Shown here piece after piece: positions 35,890 through 49,306 of a stretch of DNA of 64,000 bases. The notes under the pieces are model-generated. The model was not told the origin of the DNA, ran no database searches, and saw nothing but the letters and a program-made list of their open reading frames with translations. The position numbers were made by a program, and so were the translations under genes. How positions within the stretch are numbered: the stretch's first letter is position 1; each line of letters starts with the position of its first letter. This stretch comes from Isoetes taiwanensis. Its lineage: Eukaryota; Streptophyta; Lycopodiopsida; Isoetales; Isoetaceae. The stretch covers positions 1,237,328-1,301,327 of the forward strand of contig JAJEKV010000134.1 of assembly GCA_021234155.1 (NCBI GenBank), given 5' to 3'.

Positions 35890-38800
35890 CGCATAAGTAA
35901 CGGTGTGTTGCATTCTAAATGCACCTGATCCTAAGGGGTTGGTAACAATTTTTAACTCTTATATGCCATCTGACATCGCAGTTTTCATCATAGACCCTAT
36001 GTTTCCTCCTTCTTACACAACTTTTCAACAATAGTAGCCATACTATAGAATAGCAAATCTGATGTCATATATTGATGGTGGGTGGCGTGGACTCAAAAAT
36101 GTCACTCTCTCGAGCAAACTATATATAGTTCTAATACGAATTAGGATCTAAACCATTATCCCAATCTTTACTGTACAATTGTATCTAAGTGGAGTTTGCT
36201 CTAGCATTTTGTACTGAGGACAAGGCCGTTCATTTTTGATATTCTAATTTTAGGCCAAGGATCTTGGCGAGAATGATAGAATATGTATATTATAATAGAA
36301 TGAAGAAAAAAAGCCATAAGTACTTCTATGGTGTTGCAATACATTTATAGGTGTTCTTTGTTTTAATATCTTCCATTTTTGCTTGGCATGTTGCGGATCT
36401 CATCTCCGGTGGTTTACAGAATGCACTGCGCATTAAATCACAGTGGCGTAACATAAGCTAGTTAATAAACAATATATAGGGTCCTACATGCAACAAACAA
36501 CATAGAGCCTACATGCAACACAAAGGACATCAATTTGCAAATGAAAGATTGCAACCGGACATGGCATTGACATATTTCCCATTATTTAGTCATCGCGGCG
36601 GTGCCGGTGTTGATGGGCGCCAATTTAGGAACCACTTAATGCTATTAAGGTTAGCGTTAGCATTTTGATTAGCATTCGATTTTCAACAACAACCTTTTTC
36701 TCAATGTTCCAAAACCAGATATATTTGCTTTAGTTTCTTTAAGGTTCTTTAACTTTGGATTGAACTCTCAAAACCCAAATTTTCAATGTTGCTTGATTTA
36801 GTAGCCAAGGTTCTTTCAAGATCAAGTTTAACTGATCAGCTTCATGCATTATTGCTTAGGGATTTTTTATAGGAAGTAGTGCTCGAACTTATCATTAGCG
36901 TACTTCTCCTTAAAATTATTTATGGTCTATAATTGGATTCTTATATATGGAGATATCACATTCCCTTTGCGAAAAATTTGTACTTCATCAATGAGTATGT
37001 ATAGAAAGACAAAGAAACATACCTAATAAAATGTAAAATAGATTTTGTATCTCAAAAGGCTGGGAAAATCTATTTTATATGATTTAACAATAGTGTATAC
37101 ATCGGATGCTTTTAGCTTCAGAATATCTACATTAGAATCGTCAAAATCATTTATTGTGAGAAACTTACCTATTACAGTTTGGAAACATGTTGATGCTTGA
37201 TCCGCAGGTGCCTATCTTAGAATCTAAACATGAAGAGATCTACGAGGAAAAGAAAAATAAAAGCGACATTGCTTGTCCATTGAGGGAAAAGCATACAATA
37301 AATAGAGCCACGATGGCTTCTAAAGGAAATGAGCGATCAAAACCCGGAATGTAATGATATTTTTTAATAAGGGGCCACTTGCATAGTCTGCCAGTAGCTG
37401 TGTCTCTACACTCCAAACTTCCGGATAATTGTGCCCGTAATTTACATGGGTTTGACTTACACAAATCGAGGACCGATTTGTTCCACCTAACAAGATAATG
37501 GCCCAAAGGTGTGCGCCCGGAAATCAAAGACCTTCACAAGCCTTATTGCACCGCAAGAATTTAAGAGGAAAATCTTTGGTACATGCTTAATAGATGAAGA
37601 AAATAATCCATTAAATGTATCTGCTACGATGGAACGATGAAGAAACAAAAGATGCAAAAGATGTCATGCAGTTCTTTGTGACGCTAATGTACACGCATGT
37701 CCACTGCTCAATATCCATGTAAAATGCAAGATATTATGCCCAATATTCAGAGTATCAGAAAACAGAGCTCATAGAAAGTACCTCAAAGTAAATTACATGT
37801 TCAGCAGCAGAGTTGAGCATCCATCACAATTATGCATAATGCCATCAATTATCCCTGAAAAAAATAAGAAAGCAAACATTCAATAGCGAAAAAACTCTGG
37901 GCATTAGTCAAACAAATGCAAACAGGCTAGACTGCCGAATAAATGGATTTGATATATGCACTTAAAAAATGATCAGCAGATCAAACACTTAAAAGAGATA
38001 TTTATTCGGATCAAACATTCATAAGACCTTTTAAAAAATCAAGCGGCAAAGAAATACATGTATTAAGCCGTTTTACCTCAACCTTGGGTACGCATAAAGT
38101 TCTCTGTCTGACACTATCGCGTGATACATGCATATAAACCAAGACAACTTGCATATACCGCGATTAGAACATGCAACTCTAGAAAATTAGGAAGAGAATT
38201 GAGTAAGCGTGTGCCTTAGCGTAACGGATAAATTGATGCCATATCTTAATAAAAACTTGTACATCTATGCAAGACCCGTACAGAAATAACAAAGCTGATG
38301 AACACGGAAGGAATAAACATTTGATATATGCGGCGGGGTTTCATCAGTTTACCAACTACAAAGCTTGCATGCTAAGGAATTCATCATTTGCGGCAAAGAA
38401 ATAGGAGACCTTCTTGTAGGCCCCCTCACTTAGAAAAATGGGTGAGCTTGGATAAGCGGTGAAAAAAGCAGGAAAAAAATACCACAAAAACATGGCGGAA
38501 AATATTTTAACCATTGAAAAACACGCCAAAAATAGGGGCAAAAAACTTTTCCGGCCTTTTTTTTGCTGAAGGGGAAGAAGGCGGCGAATAAGGAAGGCTC
38601 TACCAAAGAGGTAATGCCATCGTCATGATTTTGCTATTAAAATCAACCCTCTTTTCCAAAGCACAAACCTCCAGAATACCTCCGGAAAAGAAAAAAATAG
38701 TATGGTGATGTAAAATAATAGACCCTTTGGAATAGAAATGATGCAGCCCAAAAAATCTAGGGATATTTTGGATCACGAGAATGATTAGTGATTTTGTAGG

Positions 38801-39112
38801 AATGATGCAGGTGCCATGAGCGTTTTCTAAGCGAGACAAAGTGATGCCCTAATCTAAAAGATAGAAAGCTAATCCTAGCAAGAAAGAAGCCTTCGAGCGT
38901 ATCTGCCATCGCCGCCCTAAGAAAAAAACACTTCCCTACCAACATCGAAAAAACGCTTCCCGCTGCTGCAAAAAAATTCAACTTTGTATATTCAAAAAGA
39001 AGTGGAAGTGACCAAAAACTCAAAATCCGGCATTACATTTGCCGGAGACCCATTTTCAAGTGCCAAATGTAACACCGGAAAAGGGCACACGGGCACATTT
39101 TAAATAAGTAGA
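35890..39112. other. Unassigned AT-rich stretch, possibly Helitron body
   Basis: No gene is recognised. It lies inside the span that a Helitron ending at 35861 would occupy. An imperfect inverted repeat of 15-base arms (13 matching) lies at 39027-39041 and 39064-39078. Confidence 0.4.
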
Positions 39113-39142
39113 CTAGTAAACATGTGCCCGGCATTGCCAGGC
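39113..39142 (-). mobile_element. Helitron-type 3' end (copy 2)
   Basis: The minus strand reads GCCTGGCAATGCCGGGC (39126-39142), then ACATGTTTA, then CTAG (39113-39116) and T. It is nearly the same sequence as copy 1 at 35861, so the two are ends of one family in the same orientation. A 5' end was not found. Confidence 0.55.
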
Positions 39143-40250
39143 TAATGTTCGAGCATCTGTTTTTACTCGGCCTTTAACGCCCTCGTAAATGTGTTCTGGG
39201 GCTAATGTCATGGCATGTGTTTTTACTCGGCCTCAAACGTCATATGGTAAACTTCGATGTTATCTACTTTTGTAATTATTTTTGTTATTGAAATTATGCG
39301 ATGGCGGTGAGCATAATATCGTTCATGGATTTCAATCACGGAATATAGAGGCGATTACTACTACCTTTGAGACAAAAGCTGGAAAGACAAATCCAAAAAT
39401 GATGCTAAAATAATTCTTAAAAGTAGTTAAGTACATCAATAAAAATAAATTACAAAAATATAAAACACAAAAATCTTATCTTTTGGCTCATTGATGTATT
39501 TTAGTTCATGATGGAACTCTAAATATACATCTCACATGGCCGCACATCACCAAAGGGCCTAATATTATACTTTGTTGGATGCTCCGTGATATCTTCACTT
39601 CTCGACATATAACATCTTAGGCTGGGAGGTAAAAAAGTGGGAAATGCATAAAGTCATTGATTCAAAGCGCCCACGATGTCATGATATCAAGCACATGAGA
39701 CAACCCATCGAAGAGTAGGCTGCCATTATAATGGAGATGAGACACGCCTAGGAAGAAATGATTTGTAGACCTAAAAAGTGTTCCATTATATATTGCAATG
39801 CGGTGAGTTCTTTTCTTTGCAAAACACCAATTAAGCGATTACGGTGCCATTTACATCTGATAAAAAGATAAGCAATTGAAGGTTACTCAGAAAGCACTCA
39901 CGTTATCAATAAATAGACCATATATGCTATCCTCACCTACCTCTCAAAGCACATCAGCGTAAACAAAAGCGTTCCCTCGGGTAGACTTGAGCAAAAGTCA
40001 TGATTAGTTTGTATAAAAGCATACAACTTGACAAAGCCTCGTCGATTGTTGAATATTTTAAGTAAGTGATAACCATATATTTGGTCTCTGACCATTTTTC
40101 TCTTCTATGTTGGAGGAATTGAGGCTTGCAATGGAATGCTTTACCTTTTGTGTCTTCAAATTCTTGGTAGCGAAACCTTGAGAGCAAAACAAGTGCTAAT
40201 TGAGATGAGCCCTTAAGCAAGCACATGTCAGCCGTAAAATACACGTGGAG

Positions 40251-40354
40251 TCTTTGATGATGTCATCTGGAGTTTTTGTTGGCTTTTTTACCAAGTCAAC
40301 CATCTTTGATGATGTCATCTGGAGTTTTTGTTGGCTTTTTTACCAAGTCAACCA
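40251..40354. repeat. Perfect tandem duplication, 2 x 52 bp
   Basis: The unit starting TCTTTGATGATGTCATCTGG and ending CAAGTCAACCA occurs twice in immediate succession (40251-40302 and 40303-40354) without a difference, suggesting a recent event. Confidence 0.97.
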
Positions 40355-40379
40355 TCGTCATAAAATGTTAGGGATGTAG

Positions 40380-42050
40380 TTTTTTTTTTTTTTTTTTTTT
40401 TTTGGGAGGCAAGGTGACACCATGGTGCCATTTTATATTATCAAAATAAAAATTACATGCATCAACAATATGGGAAGTTACTCACGAGGGCATACCTCAA
40501 CATCTTAAGCTTTACATAAGCTATGTATTGGCGGAACTCCTTAAAGAGTTAGATTGAAAATATTTTAGCAAATCGGATAATACATTGTAGGCTTGGTAAA
40601 ATTAAGCACAAAGACTTTCACAAATAGCGAAAATATAGCGGAAAATATGCGGATAAAGGGCATGTTTTTTTGTAGAAAGCACATACAGCGATCCAAAAGA
40701 GGTACGCCCACTTTGCTCCACTTTGCCCTCTATGATCAGCGTCAGGCACTAGAGGATCTTGATGCAATGCTGCATTGTTGGGAAAATACGGTCATTCTCA
40801 AGTTGGCTAGGCTTAGAACAAGCCCAGCCTTGGTTCGGGAAGTTCCCCGGAACCCTTGTAACCTGCTGGACAAAATCCAGATTTAGCTGGACAAATTTGA
40901 AATCGTAGGAAGAGATCCGGCTGAAAATTAGAGATTTTCTTGGTAGTTCCGGATGAATCGAGGCCTCTGTGTTGGAGCCTGCCGGAGTAGGTATGGGACT
41001 GTCGGAATGGTGCTGGTTAACCCTAGAAAATTTCCCGAACCAAGAGCCCAGCCGCCAAACTCCTCTCTAAAGTCCGGTGCATAATATATCTCCGCATTTG
41101 GATGTCCCTAGCTCGGCATTATCATCACAATCCCTTCCTGTAAATCCAATCTGTCAAAGATCTAACCTGAATATAACAAACTTGAGGCGCCCAGAGAATT
41201 CTCAAGATTGCAAAACTGTCGTGGAACCTTTAGCCACAAAGCCCAATCCCTGGGAGCAGACTTAAATAAAAATATTCTCCAACAGGATCACATTCTTGAG
41301 GAATTTCTTTCTTTCTCAAGATTGCAGTTCATGTAACCTCCCTGACAAAGAATCTACTGCATTTCAAGATCTAGAGGGATAAGATACCATGTCCTTCAGT
41401 CTGCAAATACAATCTGAAACTCTTTGCCAGTAAAAGAGTGTGAAAGATAAAGGAAGAACCTATGATGCCAGACCTGCTCCAAAATATACACGAAGAACTC
41501 AAAGAAGATTATGCCCTACAAAGAAAACCTGTCTCCCGGTCGACCCAGATCCAAGAAAGACCTCTTGAAATCTGCAAGAAACTGATTCTTTGCAGCATAA
41601 TCAGACCTTAGAGAAACGCATCATCTTCAACCAGCTGTGCCGAAGCGTCATAAGGATCTCCTGCCTGGCTCCAGAGAAACAAGAAAAATCGCAGCAGTAC
41701 CGACTTGGAGAGGCGGCAAGAAGCCGCCTAAACCTGCCGCCCTACCTGCGCCACCGTCTAAAATCCGGGATGTAGTTTCCCAATGACTCTTTCTGGCAGT
41801 TTTTGTTGGTTTTTTCCCGGTGAAAATTGCCTTGGCCGTCAGATAGGCTTTTCTTGTCCCAAAGTTCAAATGCAATGATAGGAATTTGTAGCGGGTAGAA
41901 TTAGAATGTTTTGTAGAGGCCTGAAGGGTGCACGCGTGGTGGATTTGTGATTCTGAAGCTGGCAAAATCCAGCCGAAGTTGTTAGACAAGGACTTATGGA
42001 TCTGCCTTTGTATCAGATGTAGAAAGGCTTCAAGACCCAATTCTTATATG
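40380..42050 (-). mobile_element. Possible retroelement ending in a poly-T (minus-strand poly-A) tract
   Basis: A run of 24 T at 40380-40403 would be the poly-A tail of a minus-strand retroelement. Directly inside lie GGGAGGCAAGG and an AT-rich stretch. The rest has no readable RT. A minus-strand frame of 130 codons (41648-42040) has no known motif but contains GGAGRAAGLGGFLPPL. The upper boundary is a guess. Confidence 0.3.
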
Positions 42051-44934
42051 AAGGGTCCTGCACATGATTAAAATTTGAGAGGGGAAAATGGGGCGAATTG
42101 TTTAAAGCATGCTCAGAAGATTATTCTTGGACAGCTGGCACCGCCCATATCCTGCAACAGGGCTTAGGAGGCACTTTATGGAGAGCTTAAAGTCAAGTTT
42201 CTTTTGGATTATATACAGGTTTTTCTGCCAGGGCATTAGACATCTTCAGCATCTTGTGCATTAAGTGGATCCAACAGCAAAACCCAATAAGAAACTCCGC
42301 CCAAATTGCTGAGAAGATTGATTGCGTCATTCATGAAGCATGTTGTTGGAATTAATGTGGCCAGAGGCTGTTGTTCTTGTTTTTCGGCGTCTGGATCGAT
42401 TTGCTAGTTCTGCGTAGTGGATCAGTTGGGCATGCCCAAAATTATGCGGGCATGATCTGGCGTTATCCTTTGTGGGCATGAAGCTCCTTCTTGTATATGC
42501 AATTTTGTTTTTTCTGTTGCTTCTCTAGCAAGCAAGCTTCCACCTTGCTGTAATGCGGATGCTTTACGCTTCTGAATTGCTTTAGGTGACTTCTAGAAGA
42601 AGCAACGTTGATGTTGCTTTTGTGCATAACAGTTTCACTTTTCTCAATACGTTCTAGTGTTGGTTTTAATGTAATCTTCACATCACTTGCTTAAGCTTCA
42701 TACTGTGTTGCAATTGTCACTCCTCTCTTGTTGTTCTGTTATGCTTATGCCACGTGTAGGCACCAGATCTATTCAATTTGCCAATGGTTAGAACATCAAG
42801 GGTTGGAATTTTTTCTTTATCGAGAGTGTAGATCTATTAGGGAGTGTAGACGGATTAGGGATATAGTCATCTTCGCAAATGGCTTGTATCCAAACGCATG
42901 TTTGAGATATGTATGATAACAGCTCCTACATCTAATTGGGCATGTTTGAGATTTGACACTACTGCTTAGACAACCATTGCTTGGACATCTAATTGGGCAT
43001 GTTTGCTTAAAACTGGTCGATGTTGGTGGACCTGCTATTGGAGCCTCTTTTGCGCACCTCTGCATCCCTTTTTCTAACTGCAAGTTCGTATCAACTAAGT
43101 TTGACCCATTTCACCTAACTATGCCTACCACAACACCACATTGGCATTGGTAGATTTCCAATAGTCCACAGCAAAAGAAATGGAAATGGAGATTGATAGT
43201 TTTAATTAAATTTTGATTCACAAGTCAAACCACCAGTCACTTCCCATTGCCTTCATACCCACCAAATCCCAAGCCCTTCTATAGTGTTTCTTATTGCTTA
43301 TAATAGGGAAAAAATGTTTGGTGCAGTGAGACAGTGAGGACCAAGATAAAACCGGAAAACTTCACAGCAGCACCCAAAGAAAATCTGGCCAGAAAACCCT
43401 TATATCTGACATTGGGCACTCTTTTACCTGGTCCATGTGTTTGCACATCGACAACATAGAGAAAAAGATTTATTTGATTTAAAATCTTCCCTTTATGCAT
43501 ATTGATTGAGATTCCCTGATCCATGCCATGTGCCACATAGCCTGCATTCTTCCTGCATAGTGGGGACAATGGGCTCTAAAATTGCATGTTTGCTGGTGTT
43601 ATTTCCAGATGACAACTTGAAAACATGCTTGCAGTCATGATAGAACTAAAACTTCAAAGAACAAATACCCATGCATGTTCCATGCCTGCTGTAGACACCA
43701 ATTCAAGTGAGCTTTCATAGCAGACTGTCATGCATTTGAGCGTTTTAAAGCCTGCAACAATCGAAACAGCTCAAAGCAATCCGGGAAGCCCAGATACAGG
43801 ATCTCTGTGGAAGAATAAAATCTGTTGCATTTGTCGGCAGAATTCTGCAAGTAGTAAGCGGACCAGATGACCACCCATTTCTGCCGTACTTAATCAAATG
43901 TCTAACATGCAATTGACACGATACTATATCCAATTATTATCTCTGCAAGAACTGCTTTCAGACAGCAGTTTTGGGCATCAAATATCCATCAAATAATGTG
44001 AAAATATCTGTAACTGGGCATCCACACAACAGTCTGCTGTTTGATCTATGACTAAATTTTACAAAAATGTGCCATTAGTTGATGTCCAGAGAATGTTCGT
44101 AGAGACCAAAGATAGCAGTGTAGAGAAAAGCTACAACAAGTGGCTTCTGGTAGAAAGCACAGGATTGGAGTCAGGAACATATTGCAACATTACATTGCTT
44201 GGGTTAATCGGCACAGTTTATGACTGGTATCAATCCCCATATCTATACTGTCGTGTTTGCTTTGCAGATCAAGGCTAAATTTTAAACATTCAACACTTGT
44301 ACAGCACAAATTGATCAGTAAATCTGCAAAGTTATCAACAGCTAATGCATTCCACCTCGTCGTTTCCGAGACACACAATCTCCACATGCAATATCCCTCC
44401 CTTTGGTTTTCTTGCTTTATGACTCACAACTCCATAGATGAGGCATCATCTCAGCTCTAGCAATGGCCACTCCATTTCACCATCCAATGTGACAGGCTAA
44501 CTTGGTAATTCGCATACTACAAGCAAGGTTAAAGCACTATAGTTGTACCTTCACATGCATTCTTGGAAATTATGCACACAACTCAAATACTAATCTTCCA
44601 CAGCTTAGACCAATCTCCACAGTCATGACGAAATGGCTTCTTATTGAAAAGAAAACACAGTACACTACTCTCACAGCTATACAAAGACACAAAATACAAA
44701 TTTTTCTTGGAAATTAGCATGCAAAATGTAGCCTGCAAACAAGAATAGTTATTTCAGAAGAACCCCAAAAGATATCTTTATGAGAACGAAAAGAAACTTT
44801 CATTCATCTCACCTTATCATTTACAGTGCCTGCTTTGAATGCACGTTGTTGTTGCATATTATAATGCCCTCACTGTCTGTTAAATGTTACAAACTGTAGA
44901 TCGTATCATGCATGATCTTCCAAAAATTCTTCTC
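42051..44934. other. Intergenic stretch downstream of the MAPKKK gene
   Basis: No gene is recognised. The part next to 44934 must hold the 3' untranslated region of the minus-strand kinase. A local duplication of ACATCTAATTGGGCATGTTT occurs at about 42928 and 42984. Confidence 0.45.
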
Positions 44935-47900
44935 TCAACTCTGGCTGCGTCTTGTTCTCACTGACTTTGCTTTTGTATATGAAGAACCTGAACCACTGCT
45001 GCTCCCACTGGAGCTTCCTGCGAAGTCTATTGAAGTTTCCTCTACTATTGTGGCCAGATCATTTGGGACTGGCTTCGGTATTGGCTGACTTGAGGTCCTT
45101 GACAAATTTACAAACGGGTGCTCAAGCAGCATTGCTGCAGTGGGTCGTTTTGATGGATCTGGCTGCAAACACTGCGCTAGGAAATCTTTGGCATCATCAG
45201 GCAAATCAGGATCTAGAGGTGGCACTTCCCCACTTCCAATCTTCCAAAATGCTACATGCTAAAACCAACCATCCATGCCTCAGTGACAATTAGCATCTCA
45301 TGAAATATTCAATAAAAAAACGGACTCTTCAGTGGACTTCATTTATGCACTTGAAAAACTGAAGTGTTATCTTTAAATAGCTCGAAACTTTAGGCAGCAT
45401 GTGAACAACTAGGTTGATAACTATGAAAGAGAGATTAGAAAATTTCCCACAATGCCAACAAGGAATATGAGTGAGACCCTTAGCCTGCAAATGGACCATA
45501 ACCATGGATACTTGATAAATAAACCGAACAATTCAAAGTAGACTCGGTCCTTCCTGCAGAGACATCAAGGTAACATACTACACTATGGAAAACCAATCCA
45601 TTTACAATCTCGTTTTATTTGATTAATATAGAGCCCTTACCCATTCCAATTCACCAAATGGAGGACTGCGGGCGAACATTTCTAGAACAGTACATCCCAA
45701 ACTCCAAATGTCTGCAGGTAAACCAGCAGCCTTTTTTGGATTGATGACCTGAAAGCATGAGCCATGAGTTTCATAATGGCAATTCGCCAAGGCTATAACA
45801 GGATTTCCTACTGCAGAAAAATAAGTACCTCCGGCGCCATCCAGTATGCGCTTCCCTTACAAGACTGGACTTCATTTGCCACCTTCAACTGCAAACAGTA
45901 GGAAAGGGATGACTTAGAAGGAACATATTTGAGCCATTTATGTTATTAGCTACGTACAAGAAATAAACCCTTAAAATCATAAATGGCAAAATCAACAAAG
46001 TCCATTTACTTATAAAGAAACTCACACCTGTTTTGCCATTCCAAAATCAGCTAGTTTGACGACTCCGCTGGCATCAACAAGAATATTGGCACATTTTATA
46101 TCCCTGACATGCACAAAATGCCATAAAGAAAGAGGATATTAGCTCCTTTGCATAGCTGACAAATTTGTGATTTCCATAAACGGATCAAAAATCCCACAGA
46201 GAGGTCCAAAAGTATAGAAACCTGTGAAAGATTTGGTGGTCGTGCAAGTACTTGAGACCTTGAAGAATCTGCCTCGTGTACTTCCGTAATTGCCTTTCAA
46301 AAAGAGGACCCTTCTTGTATAATGATGCAAGAGATCCTTGCGTCATCAACTCCAGAAAAATGTAAAACTTGTCATCTCTCTAAAAAAGCAACAAATTACC
46401 GGGTGAACTTCGTAAATATATGAATTTTCTTTTACAGAGCTGACAAAATGCAGCAAAAAAATTATTTGTTAAACACTTAACCACAAAACTACTGTTGTAA
46501 CATGATCGTCTTGGAACAAAACCCAGAGAATTATCCGAACCCTAGGTACTGCCTTGGTTTCAATGTCATTAAAGCAAGAAGAAACAAGATAATGATAGCA
46601 ACAGATGACAACGAGAAATATCAGAAAAACAAGCAAGATTGGGAAACAAACACAGAAACCATTGCATCTCAATGAAGTCAAGGATGAGGTGAAGCGGCAT
46701 TGCAAGATATAACTAGCTTCCCCCTTTGAAATGGGAAAAATGGACGGGTGAAAATGTTTTTACCCTTGACTGTAGTTTGCAATTATAGTGCTTGGGAAGG
46801 TTCCAAGGATAAAGCAAGCTAGCAATTGTATATAATTAGAAACACAGGAACACCAAAACTACCAAAAATTAAAGTGTATTATTATAGATGCTGCACATTT
46901 CTTGAAACTCTAAAAACCGTGGAAAGCTAGACTGGAATTTCCTAAAACAGAGCCTCCATAACAAAGACCCTCCAGGGTATATCAGCAACTTACTCTTTCC
47001 GTCCCCCAATATTTTACAATATTTTCGTGCTGGTACTGACTTAAAAACACTATCTCCTGCATTGAACATCAAAATATCAATAGAATACTAGGCACTACAA
47101 ATACACTCCAAAAACTACAGTTCTAGAAATTATTTGCATCACCTCACCTGTTCCAGCTGTACAATTGCTTGTCGTGATGATGGTCCCTGATCAATAAGTG
47201 AGACTTCTTTAGCTGCAAAAAAGGCGCCATCACTGGAAGCAAAAGTGTTAGATGACAATAGAGAAGTTAGGTTCGATGTTAACGGCCATGTATTATACCT
47301 TGTAACGATCTCGTAAACAACACCAAAGGACCCACTCCCAAGCATTCTTTGAATTCTCCAGCCCCCCTTTTCAGAAAATGGGTCAACTTTCTCAACTTCA
47401 ACATCTTTGGGGCTTCCACTTTCAGTGTCAGCAGTTGTGTCTGAAGACACCCCTATAGGTTCTATAGTTTCGTCTAAATGCACTGTATTATCAGGTTCAG
47501 CTCCTTTGTCTGCAATACTCAAGCTACCAATCTGGACAGCGGCCTCTGCACCCGTGTCTGTTGACATAGGGGTATGATTTGCCATGAAAGAAGTATTGCT
47601 TTGAATACGTTCTGTACCTACCGAAATATCTTTGGGTCCACTGATGGTCTGGACAAGCATGTCCTGCATGGTTATGATTTTACATGGTGAAGGACTTAAG
47701 ACATCTGCTTTTTCAACTAAACAAATAGGTTCATTGGCTATTGAACCATCTTCAGGTCCATTGATGGCATCAACATCGGGCCTGATTCCATTTGGTGGAG
47801 AACTTAAAACTCCTGTTCGTTTAATTACTGGTTCTTCCTCCATAATATCATGACCGTCATACCCAGGGTCTCCTTTTGGGGAAGGGGACTTCGTCAAGGC

Positions 47901-48269
47901 AGAATTATCGAGGGAATTCCTTCGAAGGGCATCAAGCCTGGGAGGTTTTGGAACTTCCAATGAGCCCAGCCGCAAGTCTGATAAATGGGATGGCTTTTTC
48001 TTTCTAGCCAGCCAGGCATCCATTGGGATACCTAGGTCAAAACAATTAGTCATACCCAGGGCATCTTTAAGATGTTCAACCTCTCCATCTATACCGACTA
48101 GTCTGAAAGCATCGTCATCTGCATCTGAGAAGGAGCTAGAAAAGGAAGAGTTAAATGAAGAACTTCCATCCACTGGCATGTAGTTAGCATTCCTGGTAGC
48201 ATTAACCCGCATCAACTTGGGCTTGGGAGTGGATTCAGCTGGAAACACCTTCTTCATCATTGTTGCCAT
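44935..48269 (-). CDS. MAP kinase kinase kinase, MEKK1 type
   Basis: Predicted serine/threonine kinase at the top of a MAPK cascade, which phosphorylates MAPK kinases in the cytoplasm. Coding exons: 48269-47299, 47232-47148, 47056-46994, 46379-46222, 46103-46028, 45888-45829, 45748-45641, 45258-44935. All introns are GT-AG and phases agree, giving 614 residues against about 600 for Arabidopsis MEKK1. Kinase domain about 304-557: glycine loop GSGSFG (311-316), catalytic Lys332 in AAKEVSL, HRDIKCAN (Asp427, Asn432), DFG (Asp445), YWMAPE (466-471), DIWSLGC. The N-terminal half carries MEKK1-clade landmarks (PKPKLMRVNA, GIDGEVEHL, IPMDAWLARKK). The tail after the kinase is Ser/Gly rich. The activation segment reads GSAYWMAPE where GTPFWMAPE is usual. 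The start is the first ATG in the frame. The frame stays open to 48365 without an ATG, so an upstream exon is possible. Family assignment is firm; pathway role is inferred. Confidence 0.92.
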
Positions 48270-49240
48270 GAATGTAAATGCATCTCCTTTAGAAAAACTA
48301 GAGTCCTTTTCTGACCTAACCGCCACGCTTGTGAAAACTGTAGTTACTCCAAATCCAGATTTCACTAACCTAGAAGAAATAAGCTAATTGGACAGCCGGC
48401 TGACGAAAGGTCCATTACCAATTTCTCATGCTGCAGCTCCGAATATTCACGTGATTTTCATTCTAGTATAGAGAACTCTAAAGGAAATTTTAGTTTCTTC
48501 ATAAGCTAACCCCAAAAACACAAGGGTTGAAAGGAACAACGGGCTAAAACTCGCCTTTGAAACAAATTCGGCGAAAAAAATACCAGAAACTGCTTGTACT
48601 AGCTCAGATTAAGTGGATTATTGAGCTGCAAAAGCATCAACCCGCTATTCTGCGAAAGATTGAAGACGCCGTCGAAGCTGGACAGGGTCTTCTTCGAGGG
48701 CACGCACGAGATGAAGGAAGATGTGTCATGGGTCCCGTAGATTCGGAATTGATCCTTCCTACCAATCCACTGTTTACAATTTTTTAATGTTTTTGTTAAG
48801 TTATCTTTTGGGAATCCAGATATCGTTATCAACCCTACAACAGGGACCCGTTTTCAGCCACCGCATTTTACAGCTAGCTAGGCGAGCAGATTGATATTAT
48901 TTTGGGGTTATAATAATGGCTGGAATTTTCGTAAATTTTCGTCCCCAACACTTTAAAAAGTATTGTTATCTGTTTATCTATCTTTGACCAGCAGGTTCGT
49001 TGATCCAGATGATTTGGACATCCCTTGCAGGCTGTGAGAGGCTTAAACTAACAATTGCTTGGTGTGAAACTTGCTGAGCCTGGATGATCAGCCTGGATTT
49101 AGGCTCGGATGGGGATAATCAGGCTCGAGGCTAATAATCCAACCTTGGAGGATAATAATCTACATGTGGAAGTTGATAAACTAGCCATGGGAGGGTGATA
49201 AATTGTGGGTGTCAAAACTAGGTCTGCCAGTTAAGGGGGT
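48270..49240. other. MAPKKK 5' region and intergenic DNA
   Basis: It should contain the kinase 5' untranslated region and promoter. On the minus strand TTTCTTCTAG ends near 48369 and resembles a splice acceptor just before the open frame, so a 5' intron is possible. A 30-codon ORF (48729-48637, minus) could be an upstream ORF, without further support. No TATA element is assigned. Confidence 0.4.
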
Positions 49241-49306
49241 TCACTTCCTCTTATCGCCCATTACCACAAATAAATGATTGTGATAATGGGCAAGCAGAGG
49301 AAGTGA
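49241..49306. repeat. Hairpin with 28-base arms
   Basis: Arms 49241-49268 and 49279-49306 are reverse complements at 24 of 28 positions with a 10-base loop. It could be a small foldback element or a structured RNA. No target duplication is obvious. Confidence 0.75.

Noticed and set aside
48270-48365. Extension of the kinase to a GTG at 48365
   Set aside because: GTG is not a normal plant start; the first ATG at 48269 gives a protein of usual MEKK1 length.
48455-48475. TAGTATAGA as a Helitron 5' end paired with the 3' end at 39113
   Set aside because: It would place the whole intact kinase gene inside a Helitron on the evidence of one short, common word.
48557-48787. 76-codon plus-strand ORF opposite the kinase 5' region
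   Set aside because: No ATG start and no motif; it lies over the probable kinase leader.
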